DNA of 41,815 nt from Elioraea sp051860475. Its GTDB lineage: Bacteria; Pseudomonadota; Alphaproteobacteria; Acetobacterales; Acetobacteraceae. This document shows positions 32,578 through 40,948 of this stretch, piece by piece (position 1 is the stretch's first letter; every line of letters begins with the position of its first letter). The position numbers and the translations under genes were made by a program. The notes below the pieces were generated by a model that was given only the letters and a program-made list of their open reading frames with translations, was not told the DNA's origin and did not search any database. The stretch lies in NCBI RefSeq assembly GCF_051860475.1, contig NZ_JBHYDW010000020.1, forward strand, positions 1 through 41,815, written 5' to 3'.

Positions 32578-34521
32578 ATGGGAGACGTCCGATACGTCAA
32601 GGGCTGCTGCCCGCTCGATTGCCAGGACACCTGCGCCTGGGTTGCCGAGGTCGCGGACGGGCGCGTGGTCGCGGTGCGCGGCGCGAAGGACCATCCGTTC
32701 ACCCGGGGCGTGCTCTGCGCCAAGGTGAACGACTACGAGGCCCGCGCCTACGCGCCCGACCGGCTGCTGCATCCGTTGCGCCGAGCGGGTCCCAAAGGCG
32801 AAGGGCGGTTCGAGCGCATTTCCTGGGATGCTGCCCTCGACCTGATCGCTGAACGCTTCGGTCTGATCATCGCCCGCTACGGCGCCGAGGCGCTGCTGCC
32901 GCACAACTACCTGGGCACGATGGGCGTCGTGCAGCGCCGCGCGCTCTTGCGGATCTTCCACGCGCTCGGCACGAGCCGCATGCATGGCCACATCTGCTCG
33001 GTCGCCGCGATCGCCTCGGCCGGCGCGGGCTGGCCGCTCGGCTTCGACCCCGAGGACATGGCGGAGAGCCGGCTGGTTCTGCTCTGGGGTCTCAATGCGC
33101 TGTCCACCTGCCACCACCACTGGCACTTCATCCAGGAGGCGAAGGCGCGCCACGGCGCGCGCGTGATCGCGCTCGATCCGATGTGCACCCGCACCGCGCG
33201 CCAGTGCGACGAGCACATCCAGCTTCGCCCCGGCTCGGACGCGGTGCTGGCGGCGGCGATGGCGCGCGTGATGCTGGAGGAGGGACTCGCCGATCTCGAC
33301 TTCGCGCGCGCGGCCGCCGCCGATCTCGATGCGCTGCCGGAGCGGGTGGCGCCGTGGACGCCCGAGCGCGCAGCCGCGGTCTGCGGCATCGACGCGGCGA
33401 CGATCCTCCGCCTCGCGCGCGACTTCGCCGCGGCGCGCCCGGCGGTGATCCGCGCCGGCGTCGGGCCGCAGCAGAGCCTCGCCGGCGACGCCTTCGTGCG
33501 CGGCATCGGCACGCTCGCGGTGCTGGCGGGACACTGGCGCCAGCGCGGCGGTGGCGTGCTGATCATCGCCACGCCGACGCTCGACAGCGCACGCGTCGAC
33601 CGCGCCGACCTGATCCCCGCCGGGACCACTCCGCGCAGCCTCGACATGGCGCATCTCGGCGAGCAGCTCACGGCGCTCGATCCGCCGATCAGGGGGCTGA
33701 TGATCTGGGGCACCAACCCGGCCGTGGTCCAGCCCGATGCGGGGCGCGTGCGCGCAGGGCTTGCGCGCCAGGATCTGTTCACGGTGGTGCTGGAGCATTT
33801 CCTGACCGACACCGCGCGCCATGCCGACCTCGTGCTGCCCTCGACGACGCAGCTCGAGCATTTCGATCTGCTCGGCGCCTGGGGCCACCACTACGTGACG
33901 ATCAACCTGCCGGCGATCGCGCCGCTCGGCGAGGCGAAGCCGCATGCCGAGGTGATGCGCCTGCTGGCTCCGCGTCTCGGGCTCGACCATCCGGCGTTCC
34001 GGGAGACCGACGAGGAGATCGCCGCGACCGCGCTGCCGCCCGGGCTCGATCTCGCGACGCTCAAGCGCGCGGGCTGGGCGAAGACCGGCAAGCCGCCGCC
34101 ACGGCTCGACGACGGGCGGCTGCGTCTCGCGGGAGAGATTCCGGTGCCGGAGGAGCCACGCGACGGGGCGCTGCGCCTGCTCACGCCGAAGGCGCATTTC
34201 TTCCTGAACTCGTCCTTCGCCAACATGCCGCGCCAGCGCCATGGCGAAGCCCGGCCGACGCTGCACATGGCGCCATCGGACGCGGTCGCACGCGGACTCC
34301 CGGACGGGGCGCGAGTGGTGCTGCGCAACGAGCGCGGCGCGATCCCGGCGACGCTGCGCGTCAGCGACACGATGCTGCCCGGCGTGGTCGCGCTGCCCGG
34401 CAAATGGTGGAGCACGGAGGGCGAGGAGGGCGCGGTCGCGAACCTGCTGTCGCCGTCGGCCTGGTCGCCCGGCGGGCAGCCAGCCTACAACGACACCTTC
34501 GTTGCGGTGTCCGCCAGCTAG
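32578..34521 (+). CDS. Molybdopterin oxidoreductase (DMSO-reductase superfamily) with N-terminal 4Fe-4S site
   Basis: A 647-residue molybdo-bis(MGD) enzyme. The N-terminal cluster motif is C11-x3-C15-x3-C19-x27-C47 (CPLDCQDTC ... RGVLCAK). Cys140 in GHICSVAAI is at the likely molybdenum-ligand position, and LLWGLNALSTCHHHWHF and IALDPMCTRTA are pterin-contacting segments. The C-terminal molydop-binding domain runs from about residue 535 (LLTPKAHFFLNSSFANMPRQ) to the end. No Tat signal is present, so it should be cytosolic. GGAGGAAGG precedes the ATG. No ferredoxin, membrane anchor or chaperone gene adjoins it; the electron partner and substrate are unknown. Confidence 0.9.
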   Translation: MGDVRYVKGCCPLDCQDTCAWVAEVADGRVVAVRGAKDHPFTRGVLCAKVNDYEARAYAPDRLLHPLRRAGPKGEGRFERISWDAALDLIAERFGLIIARYGAEALLPHNYLGTMGVVQRRALLRIFHALGTSRMHGHICSVAAIASAGAGWPLGFDPEDMAESRLVLLWGLNALSTCHHHWHFIQEAKARHGARVIALDPMCTRTARQCDEHIQLRPGSDAVLAAAMARVMLEEGLADLDFARAAAADLDALPERVAPWTPERAAAVCGIDAATILRLARDFAAARPAVIRAGVGPQQSLAGDAFVRGIGTLAVLAGHWRQRGGGVLIIATPTLDSARVDRADLIPAGTTPRSLDMAHLGEQLTALDPPIRGLMIWGTNPAVVQPDAGRVRAGLARQDLFTVVLEHFLTDTARHADLVLPSTTQLEHFDLLGAWGHHYVTINLPAIAPLGEAKPHAEVMRLLAPRLGLDHPAFRETDEEIAATALPPGLDLATLKRAGWAKTGKPPPRLDDGRLRLAGEIPVPEEPRDGALRLLTPKAHFFLNSSFANMPRQRHGEARPTLHMAPSDAVARGLPDGARVVLRNERGAIPATLRVSDTMLPGVVALPGKWWSTEGEEGAVANLLSPSAWSPGGQPAYNDTFVAVSAS

Positions 34522-34527
34522 GGCGTG

Positions 34528-34554
34528 ACCGGATCAAGTTGGTGCGTATCCGGT
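34528..34554 (+). terminator. Hairpin after the molybdopterin oxidoreductase gene
   Basis: ACCGGAT (34528-34534) pairs with ATCCGGT (34548-34554) around a 13-nt loop, starting 7 nt after the stop codon. There is no T tract. A weak terminator is the simplest reading. Confidence 0.35.
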
Positions 34555-34922
34555 ACGGCGAGTATTGGTGGCGCATTCGGTGGAGTTGAATTGATCGAGC
34601 GATGAGCCGATGCGGTTCCAGACCGATGGTCGGCCTTGCGCAACAGGGTCCGGCACTGGTGGCGTTCCAACGTGCGCGCTCGCGCAGCGCGGCGCGCAGT
34701 CCCCGCAGGGTGAAATGCGCTGCCGCCGCGATCCGCGCCAGCGGCCGGGCCACCGCCCGGCACCACTGCCCGCCCGGCCACAGGGCCAACCGCACGGTGA
34801 CGCAAGTGCAGCGAACAGGGACGCATCATCGGCCGACCACCTCCCATCCAGCCAGAAGCTGGAATCACCCTCCCAGCCAAAACCGACTCCCCAGGGTCAG
34901 TCAGCGACCGGCATTCACAAAC
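34555..34922. other. Unexplained intergenic segment
   Basis: About 370 bp with no gene I can support. A minus-strand frame (34795 down to about 34520) reads MRLALWPGGQWCRAVARPL then ARIAAAAHFTLRGLRAALRE, and ends with a less GC-rich stretch (HRMRHQYSPYRIRTNLI). It is not recognisable as a known family and could be the decayed end of an insertion sequence. The first 80 bp are visibly richer in A and T than the neighbours. No tRNA, terminal repeats or riboswitch were seen. Confidence 0.4.
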
Positions 34923-36128
34923 TCAGGCGACGAGGTCCCGGAACGGCGCCACGCTCGCGCTTTCGGGAAACACCGCGCCATCGAGCGCGGCGCGCGGCAC
35001 GCCGAGATGCCCCGCCAGCAGCGCCTTCGCGACCGCGCGCAGGTCGGTGGTCGGGCGGAGGTCACGCCGCTCGAACAGCGCGTCCTCGCTGAGGCCCGGC
35101 CAGTCGCCGAGCACGCGCCCGCCGGCGATCCGACCGCCCAGCGCGAAGGCGACGCCGCCGGTGCCATGGTCGGTGCCGAGCGTGCCGTTCACCCGCGCGG
35201 TGCGGCCGAACTCGGTCATCACCAGCACCGCGGTCTCGCGCCACGCAGCGCCGAGCCCCTGACGCAGCGCGGCGATCCCGCCGTCCAGCGTGCTCAGCGC
35301 CGCAGCCAGACGCTGCGGCTGGAAGGCGTGGGTGTCGAAGCCGCCGGTTTCGAGCGCGGCCACGCGTGGCCCGTCGGGTGCCGCAAGCAGCCGTCCGGCG
35401 GCTTCGGCGAGGGCGACGAAGGCGGCACGTTCCCCCGGCAGGTTCGCCATCGGCCCGTGATCCGATCCCATCGCGCCGGCGGCGAAGCGTCGTCCGGCCT
35501 GCCCCTCGCGCACCACCGGCCCAAGCAGGGGGTCGCGCGCGTAGAGCGCGGCGAGCCGGTCCATGGTCTCGCGCGAGACCTCGGGCTGGCGCGCCGTGGC
35601 GTAGCTCGTGACCGCGGCCGGTCCCTTCAGCACCAGCGGCACGGTCTGGCCGGTGGCAAGCGCATGGCGCGACCGTCCCCGGACCGGACCCAGATCGGCG
35701 GGCCACAGCGTGGCGACGGCCCGGTTCAGCCAGCCATCGGCGAGCCGCTGCTCGGCGCCCGATTCCATCGCATCCTGGGCATCGAAATGGCTGCGCGAAC
35801 GGTAGGGTCCGGCGACCGCGTGTACGATCGCCGCCTCGCCGTGGCGGTAGAGCGCATGCACCGCGGCGAGCGCCGGATGCAGCCCGAACCGTCCGCCGAG
35901 ATCGAGCAGCCCGTCCTCGCTGCCCGGCTCGGCGAGCGCGATCCCCTGGCGGAGCACCGCATGGGCCGGATCGGCGTAGGGCACCACGGCGCCGAGCCCG
36001 TCCAGCCCACCGCGCAAGATCACGACGACGAAACGGCGCTCGCCAGGAGCATCGCCGAACGCAGCGCGATGGCCGAAGGCGGCCAGCGCGCCGAGACCGA
36101 GCAGCACGCCGCGACGGGTGAAGCGCAT
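34923..36128 (-). CDS. DUF1501 domain-containing Tat-type exported protein
   Basis: A 401-residue DUF1501 protein. The N-terminus MRFTRRGVLLGLGALAAFGH has a twin-arginine pattern followed by a hydrophobic core. The mature part begins ERRFVVVILRGGLDGLGAVVPYADP, the family hallmark. VAALETGGFDTHAFQPQRL and VLVMTEFGRTARVNGTLGTDHGTG are conserved late motifs shared with the alkaline-phosphatase-like DUF1501 fold. Biochemical function is unknown. ATG 36126-36128 has AGGAGG 5 nt upstream and is preferred over GTG 36134, although the latter overlaps the DUF1800 stop. It is paired with DUF1800, as in many other genomes. Confidence 0.9.
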   Translation of the reverse strand: MRFTRRGVLLGLGALAAFGHRAAFGDAPGERRFVVVILRGGLDGLGAVVPYADPAHAVLRQGIALAEPGSEDGLLDLGGRFGLHPALAAVHALYRHGEAAIVHAVAGPYRSRSHFDAQDAMESGAEQRLADGWLNRAVATLWPADLGPVRGRSRHALATGQTVPLVLKGPAAVTSYATARQPEVSRETMDRLAALYARDPLLGPVVREGQAGRRFAAGAMGSDHGPMANLPGERAAFVALAEAAGRLLAAPDGPRVAALETGGFDTHAFQPQRLAAALSTLDGGIAALRQGLGAAWRETAVLVMTEFGRTARVNGTLGTDHGTGGVAFALGGRIAGGRVLGDWPGLSEDALFERRDLRPTTDLRAVAKALLAGHLGVPRAALDGAVFPESASVAPFRDLVA

Positions 36129-36130
36129 GG

Positions 36131-37441
36131 TCACCTCCTCTGGAAGCCGGGCGCCGCCAGCACCAGCAGCACGCCCTCGCGCACGGTCGGCGCGCCGACC
36201 ACGGCCCGCATGGTCGCGGCATCGGCGAGCGGGCCGAGCGTCTCGTCCAGCAGCAGGCGCGGGTCGGGCGGTGTCGCGAGCCGGGCCGCGACGACGCCCG
36301 CCCAGTCGATCCGGCGCAGGATCGCCTCGGGCGCCGCCCAGGCCTCGGCGACGTCCGGCCAGCCGTCAGGCGCGGGGGCGGCGAACAGAGACTGGCCGAG
36401 CGCGGCATGCGCGTCCACACGCGCGCGCGGCGGCAGTGGAGCGCCGGTCGCGCGCAGCACCGCGATGACGTACTCGGTCGGGGTGCGCAGCTTGCCGAGC
36501 GGGATGGCCCAGGGCTCGGGGCGCGCGATCAGGGTGCGCATCGCCGCGCCGAGATGGCCGTCGGTCTCGGCGAGGCGGCGCGCCACCGCCGCGACCGCCG
36601 GTTCCGGCGGCTGATCGGCGACGAAATGGCGCACCAGCTTGGTCGCGAGGAACCGGTAGGTCGCGGGGTGGCGCGCGAGCATGGTCAGCGCCTCGATGCC
36701 GGCCAGCTCGCCCTCGGCGAACACCCGCCCGAGCAGGGTCTTGGGTCCGGGCTCGTGCGTGCGCGGCCGGAACACGAAGGGGGCGGGGTCGGGCGTGCCG
36801 GTACCCCAGCCGGTGAGGATCGCGGCGAGGGCGGTCACGTCCGCCTGGCTGTAGCCTCCCGCCGGCGAGAGCGTGTGCAGCTCCAGGATCTCGCGCGCGA
36901 GGTTCTCGTTCAGCCCCCGCTGGCGCCGCTGCCCGGAAGGCGAGTTCGGTCCGATCGAGGCCGCGTTGTCGAGATAGCGCAGCATCGCCGGATGGCGGAT
37001 CGCTGCGAGCAGCAGGTCGCGGAACGGCCCCAGCACATGCGGGCGTACCGCGCGCAGGTGGTGGTCGGCGACCATCGCGGCGGTGTTGCCGCCACGCCGG
37101 CTGACCGTCAGGTGGTTCGACCAGAACAGCGCGAGATGCTCGACCAGGGGCGCCTCGGTCGTGCACCAATGCCCGGTCAGCGCGGTCATCGCGGCGCGGT
37201 AGGACATCTCGATCGGGTTCGGTGTGCCGGGCGGGCGGCGATTGCGCTGCGCGTCGAGGGTGATCTGGAGCGCAGCGGCCGCATCGGGCACGGCCGCGTC
37301 GAGCGCGGCAGGCGGGGCCGGCACGGACTCGAGCTGCGCGGCAAGCCAGCCGCGAGGATCGGCGCCGAGTGCTGCGAGTTCGGCCGGCGCGGGGCCGAGT
37401 CCGAAGCGGATCGCGGCGATCGCGGCGTCGCGGCGGGACAT
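36131..37441 (-). CDS. DUF1800 domain-containing protein
   Basis: A 436-residue DUF1800 protein. It begins MSRRDAAIAAIRFGLGPAPAELAAL, where a helical RFGxGP start is typical. It shows MSYRAAMTALTGHW, LALFWSNHLTVS, MLRYLDNAASIGPNSPSG, NENLAREILELHTLSPAGGYSQADV and LRTPTEYVIAVLRATGA, all family hallmarks. No signal peptide is evident. The family is almost always encoded next to a DUF1501 gene, as here, and its role is unknown; an exported two-protein unit is likely. The 194 bp before its start contain no gene. Confidence 0.9.
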   Translation of the reverse strand: MSRRDAAIAAIRFGLGPAPAELAALGADPRGWLAAQLESVPAPPAALDAAVPDAAAALQITLDAQRNRRPPGTPNPIEMSYRAAMTALTGHWCTTEAPLVEHLALFWSNHLTVSRRGGNTAAMVADHHLRAVRPHVLGPFRDLLLAAIRHPAMLRYLDNAASIGPNSPSGQRRQRGLNENLAREILELHTLSPAGGYSQADVTALAAILTGWGTGTPDPAPFVFRPRTHEPGPKTLLGRVFAEGELAGIEALTMLARHPATYRFLATKLVRHFVADQPPEPAVAAVARRLAETDGHLGAAMRTLIARPEPWAIPLGKLRTPTEYVIAVLRATGAPLPPRARVDAHAALGQSLFAAPAPDGWPDVAEAWAAPEAILRRIDWAGVVAARLATPPDPRLLLDETLGPLADAATMRAVVGAPTVREGVLLVLAAPGFQRR

Positions 37442-37635
37442 GGCGGCAGCGTACCGCGCCGCTTCGGGCAGGACGATGGCAGCGGCATGACGAAGCGTTA
37501 CGGCACGCTCAACTCCGTCGCACCGGCTTCAGCCGTCGTGCGGCGGGCGGCACGGGGCCGCCTCCGGCGCGTGGCCGCCCCATCAGCCTCGCGCGGGCTC
37601 CTCCCCACAACGGTCGAGCCGTGCTGGTCCGGGCA

Positions 37636-39921
37636 TCAATGCCAGGTGCCGGTCGGCCACACGACCTCGTTGTTGAGGTAGTACTCGTCGCGTGGAAAGA
37701 GGTCGGTGTTCACCTCGCCGCCGAGCCGCGGCGTGTCAGGGGTCCAGACCACAGGCGGGTCGGCGAACATCTGAGCGAACTCGGCCGGATTCACCTGCGC
37801 CCGTGCGGCCCAGGCGCGGAATGCCGGGCTGTCGAGCCGCGCCAGCACCGCCTCACGGTCCCACGGGATAGCCGATTTCGATCCCACCAGCACCGAGAGC
37901 GGACGCAGCAGCACCGCGTGCGGGAACACCGAGACGAAGCTCTCGACCACCCGCCTGGTCGGCGCCCACTGCACGAACAGCCCGTCGGGCTTGAGGTGGT
38001 CGCGCACCAGGCGCAGGAACTCGACCGAGTAGAGCATGCCGCTGTGCGAGGTCTGCGGCAGGATCGCGTCCGCCTCGACCACGTCCCAGCGCCGGTTGGA
38101 GACGAAGATCTCGCGCCGTCCGTCGCCCACCGCCAGCTCGAAGCGCGGATCGCGCGCGAGCCAGGCCGGCGCGCTGTCCGGGTAGAGCGCCGCGTAGTCG
38201 CGGATCACCCGATAGACCGGCTGGATCAGCTCGATCGCGCGCACGTTGCGCGTCTCGGGGTTCCAGCCCGCCGCATAGGGCGTGCCGCCGGAGCCCACGC
38301 CGACCACCATCACCTCGCGCGGCGCGGGGTGGATGGCGGGGCCGAGCGCGCCGAGCAGCACGTGATGCGGCCAGAACGGCACGCGGCTCTGGGTGTGGCC
38401 GGTGATGAACATCGGCCCTGCACCGTCCTTCAGCCGCAGCACCGCCACGCCCGAGCGGTCCTCGGCGACCAGGGCGCGCTGGCCGTCCTCGACCGCATGG
38501 ATGCGCGCCCACCACGCGGTGTTGCCGGGAAACACGGCGATCGCGGCGAGCATCGCGGCAGCGAGGGCGAAGGCCGGGGTATCGCGTCGCCCCTCGCGGG
38601 CGAGCCGCCAGAGCCACCAGGCGAGCATCGCCAGCGCGAGCCCGAGCAGCGCCGCCGCCGTGCCCGAGGTGCCGAGCAGGTGCAGCAGCACGAGGCCGCA
38701 GACCAGGCTGCCGGCGGCATTGCCGATGATGTTGCCGAGCTGGACGATGCCGACCCGGAACCCGACGGAGGCCATGTCGCGCTGCACCGCCCGCTGCACC
38801 ACCGGGAAGCTCATGCCGAGCAGGAAGGCCGGCGCGCCGATCAGCACCACCGAGAGCAGCGCGAGCCAGCCAAGCGCGGGCAGGGTGGTGCGGAACGAGT
38901 CCATCCCCATCACGGCGGCGAAGGGCGGCCAGGGATAGAGCAGCCAGAGGGCGAGCAGTGTGGCGGCGGCAGACAGCCCGGCCCAGGCCTGAAGCAGGAT
39001 GAAGGCGCGGCGCACATCGGCGATCCGCTGCACCCAGCGCGCGCCATAGAGCATCCCGGCGGCATCCGCGACCAGGAACACGCCGAGGATCAGCGGAAAG
39101 GCATAGGCCGAACCCTGCCCGGCGATGCCGAGCACGCGCACCCAGAGGATCTCCAGGGCGACGATCAGGAAGCCCGAGAGGAACACCAGCAGCGTCCAGG
39201 CCGGCAGGCCGAGCGCGCCCCTCTGCGCCGCCGGCACATCGGCCCGGACCGCGGCGGCGGGCGCCGGAGTGTCGGGCAGGCGCGAACGCACCGCGAGCGC
39301 GGCCGCGCCGGCCAGCAGGTTCAGCACCGCGCCAAGTTGGAGCGAGGCCTCGAAGCCGATCGCGCCGACGATCAGGAACCCGCCGATGAGTGTGCCGGCG
39401 GCAGCGCCGAGGGTGTTCACGCCGTACAGCAGGCCGATCCGGCTCGCCGCGGTCTCGATCCGCGCCACCACCGCCTTGGCCAGCACCGGCAGCGACAGCC
39501 CCATCAGGAAGGTCGGCACCAGCAGGCCGGCGAAGCAGATGCCGAACACCTCCCACCGTCCGGTGAGCAGCGGGCCGAGCCGCTCCACCACCAGGTCGTA
39601 GAGGAACGGGCGCGAGAGCAGCGCGAAGCCGGCGATTCCGGCCTCGATCAGCGCGAAGGCGAGTGCCGCGCGGCGCGGCGCCATGCGGTCCGCGACCAGC
39701 CCGGCCACCAGTGAGCCGAGCCCGAGCCCAAGCAGGAACGCGCCCACCACCAGCGCGGCCGTGACCGCGTCGGAGCCCGCGAACAGCCCCAGCATGCGCT
39801 GCCAGATCACCTGGTAGAGCAGGGCGGCGAAACCGGAGGCGAAGAACGCCCCGCCCATGACCCAGACCACCACGCGCTCGTCCGCCCGCGCGCGCACGAC
39901 GCTCCCCGGCACCCCGTGCAT
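37636..39921 (-). CDS. Membrane-bound spermidine-synthase-like protein (MFS-type membrane region plus SpeE-like domain)
   Basis: A 761-residue protein in two parts. About residues 15-460 are a run of membrane spans with transporter-like repeats (GGAFFASGFAALLYQVIWQRMLGLF and, in the second half, GLPAWTLLVFLSGFLIVALEILWVRVL). The rest is a soluble SAM-binding fold like polyamine aminopropyltransferase (VMVVGVGSGGTPYAAGWNP, AIELIQPVYRVIRDYAALYP, WDVVEADAILPQTSHSGMLYSVEFLRLVRDHLKPDGLFVQW). The catalytic gatekeeper Asp of SpeE is not obvious. I chose ATG 39919-39921, which follows GGGGAGG, over starts at 39972 and 40032. Its role, possibly polyamine-like group transfer at the membrane, is unknown. 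Confidence 0.8.
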   Translation of the reverse strand: MHGVPGSVVRARADERVVVWVMGGAFFASGFAALLYQVIWQRMLGLFAGSDAVTAALVVGAFLLGLGLGSLVAGLVADRMAPRRAALAFALIEAGIAGFALLSRPFLYDLVVERLGPLLTGRWEVFGICFAGLLVPTFLMGLSLPVLAKAVVARIETAASRIGLLYGVNTLGAAAGTLIGGFLIVGAIGFEASLQLGAVLNLLAGAAALAVRSRLPDTPAPAAAVRADVPAAQRGALGLPAWTLLVFLSGFLIVALEILWVRVLGIAGQGSAYAFPLILGVFLVADAAGMLYGARWVQRIADVRRAFILLQAWAGLSAAATLLALWLLYPWPPFAAVMGMDSFRTTLPALGWLALLSVVLIGAPAFLLGMSFPVVQRAVQRDMASVGFRVGIVQLGNIIGNAAGSLVCGLVLLHLLGTSGTAAALLGLALAMLAWWLWRLAREGRRDTPAFALAAAMLAAIAVFPGNTAWWARIHAVEDGQRALVAEDRSGVAVLRLKDGAGPMFITGHTQSRVPFWPHHVLLGALGPAIHPAPREVMVVGVGSGGTPYAAGWNPETRNVRAIELIQPVYRVIRDYAALYPDSAPAWLARDPRFELAVGDGRREIFVSNRRWDVVEADAILPQTSHSGMLYSVEFLRLVRDHLKPDGLFVQWAPTRRVVESFVSVFPHAVLLRPLSVLVGSKSAIPWDREAVLARLDSPAFRAWAARAQVNPAEFAQMFADPPVVWTPDTPRLGGEVNTDLFPRDEYYLNNEVVWPTGTWH

Positions 39922-40030
39922 GACCTCCCCCTTGGCCCCCTCCCGGCCGACGTGTGATCCTGGAGGCTTCATGACGGCACACCGTGTCGGAATCACGGCA
40001 CCGTGAGGACCGCAGGAGTCGTCGCCGGCC

Positions 40031-40948
40031 ATGCCTGACCCTCTCCGCCTCGCCGTCGTCGGCGCGGGGCATTTCGGCCGCTACCACGTGCTCAAGGCCG
40101 CCGCCGAGCCACGCGTCACCCTCGTCGGGGTGATGGACCACGACCCGGACAAGGCCGTGCGCGTGGCCGCGGAAGGCGGGGCGCGCGGCCTGCCCGATCT
40201 CGACGCCGCGCTCGCCGAGGCCGAGGCGGTGGTGGTGGCGGCGAGCACGCGGGCACATCACGCGCTCGGCCTGCGCGTGCTCGAGGCGGGGCGGCATCTG
40301 TTCATGGAGAAGCCGCTCGCGACGACGCTCGCCGAGGCCGATGAGCTGATCGCGCTTGCCGCCGCGCGGGGCGTGGTGCTCCAGGTCGGACACCTCGAAC
40401 GGTACTCGGTCGCGCGTTCGGCCCTGGCACGCCATGTGTCCCAGCCGCTGGCGATGGAATTCGCCCGCCTCGCCCCGTTCCGTCCGCGCGGCACGGATGT
40501 CTCGGTCGTGCTCGACCTGATGATCCACGACATCGACCTTGCGCTGACGCTTGCCGGCGGGCCGGTTGAGCGCGTCGAGGCGGTGGGACGGGCGGTTCTG
40601 TCGGACGAGCTCGACTTCGCCCATGCGCGGGTGCGCTTCGCCGGCGGCGCGGTCGCGAGCTTCACCGCAAGCCGCGTCAGTCCGGCGGTGGAGCGCATCG
40701 CGCGACTGTTCGACGCCGGCGGGTCACTCGCGGTTGATTTCGTCGGCCGCCACCTTGCCCGGTTCGGGCGCGACGGCAGGACCGAGGAGTCCTGGCAGGA
40801 CACCGATCCGCTGGCGGCGCAGCTCGCATCGTTCGTCGCGGCGGTGCGGGGTGAGGCGCCGGTCGTGGTGGACGGGGTTGCGGGCCGCGCGGCGCTCGCG
40901 GTGGCGCTGGCGGTTGAGGCCGCCTGCCTCAGCGGTCCGTCAGCCTGA
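40031..40948 (+). CDS. Gfo/Idh/MocA family NAD(P)-dependent oxidoreductase
   Basis: A 305-residue oxidoreductase. The Rossmann motif is VVGAGHFGRYHV (9-20), FMEKPLATTLAEAD carries the family's catalytic EKP, and the C-terminal alpha/beta domain includes VVLDLMIHDIDLALTLAGGPV with the conserved D-x-x-x-H-D-x-D-L. These enzymes act on sugars, inositols or nucleotide sugars. In Proteobacteria a similar gene (gnnA) makes 3-amino-GlcNAc for lipid A, but no lpx genes are in view, so I leave the substrate open. Its 3' end overlaps the converging OmpA-type gene by 20 bp. Confidence 0.9.
   Translation: MPDPLRLAVVGAGHFGRYHVLKAAAEPRVTLVGVMDHDPDKAVRVAAEGGARGLPDLDAALAEAEAVVVAASTRAHHALGLRVLEAGRHLFMEKPLATTLAEADELIALAAARGVVLQVGHLERYSVARSALARHVSQPLAMEFARLAPFRPRGTDVSVVLDLMIHDIDLALTLAGGPVERVEAVGRAVLSDELDFAHARVRFAGGAVASFTASRVSPAVERIARLFDAGGSLAVDFVGRHLARFGRDGRTEESWQDTDPLAAQLASFVAAVRGEAPVVVDGVAGRAALAVALAVEAACLSGPSA

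Noticed and set aside
37853..40624. A 923-codon open frame on the minus strand, and a 781-codon plus-strand frame at 37369-39714
   Set aside because: Both lie over the membrane spermidine-synthase-like gene. Their translations are dominated by Arg, Gly, Ala, His and Pro with no family signature, as expected for antisense or shifted frames in very GC-rich coding DNA.
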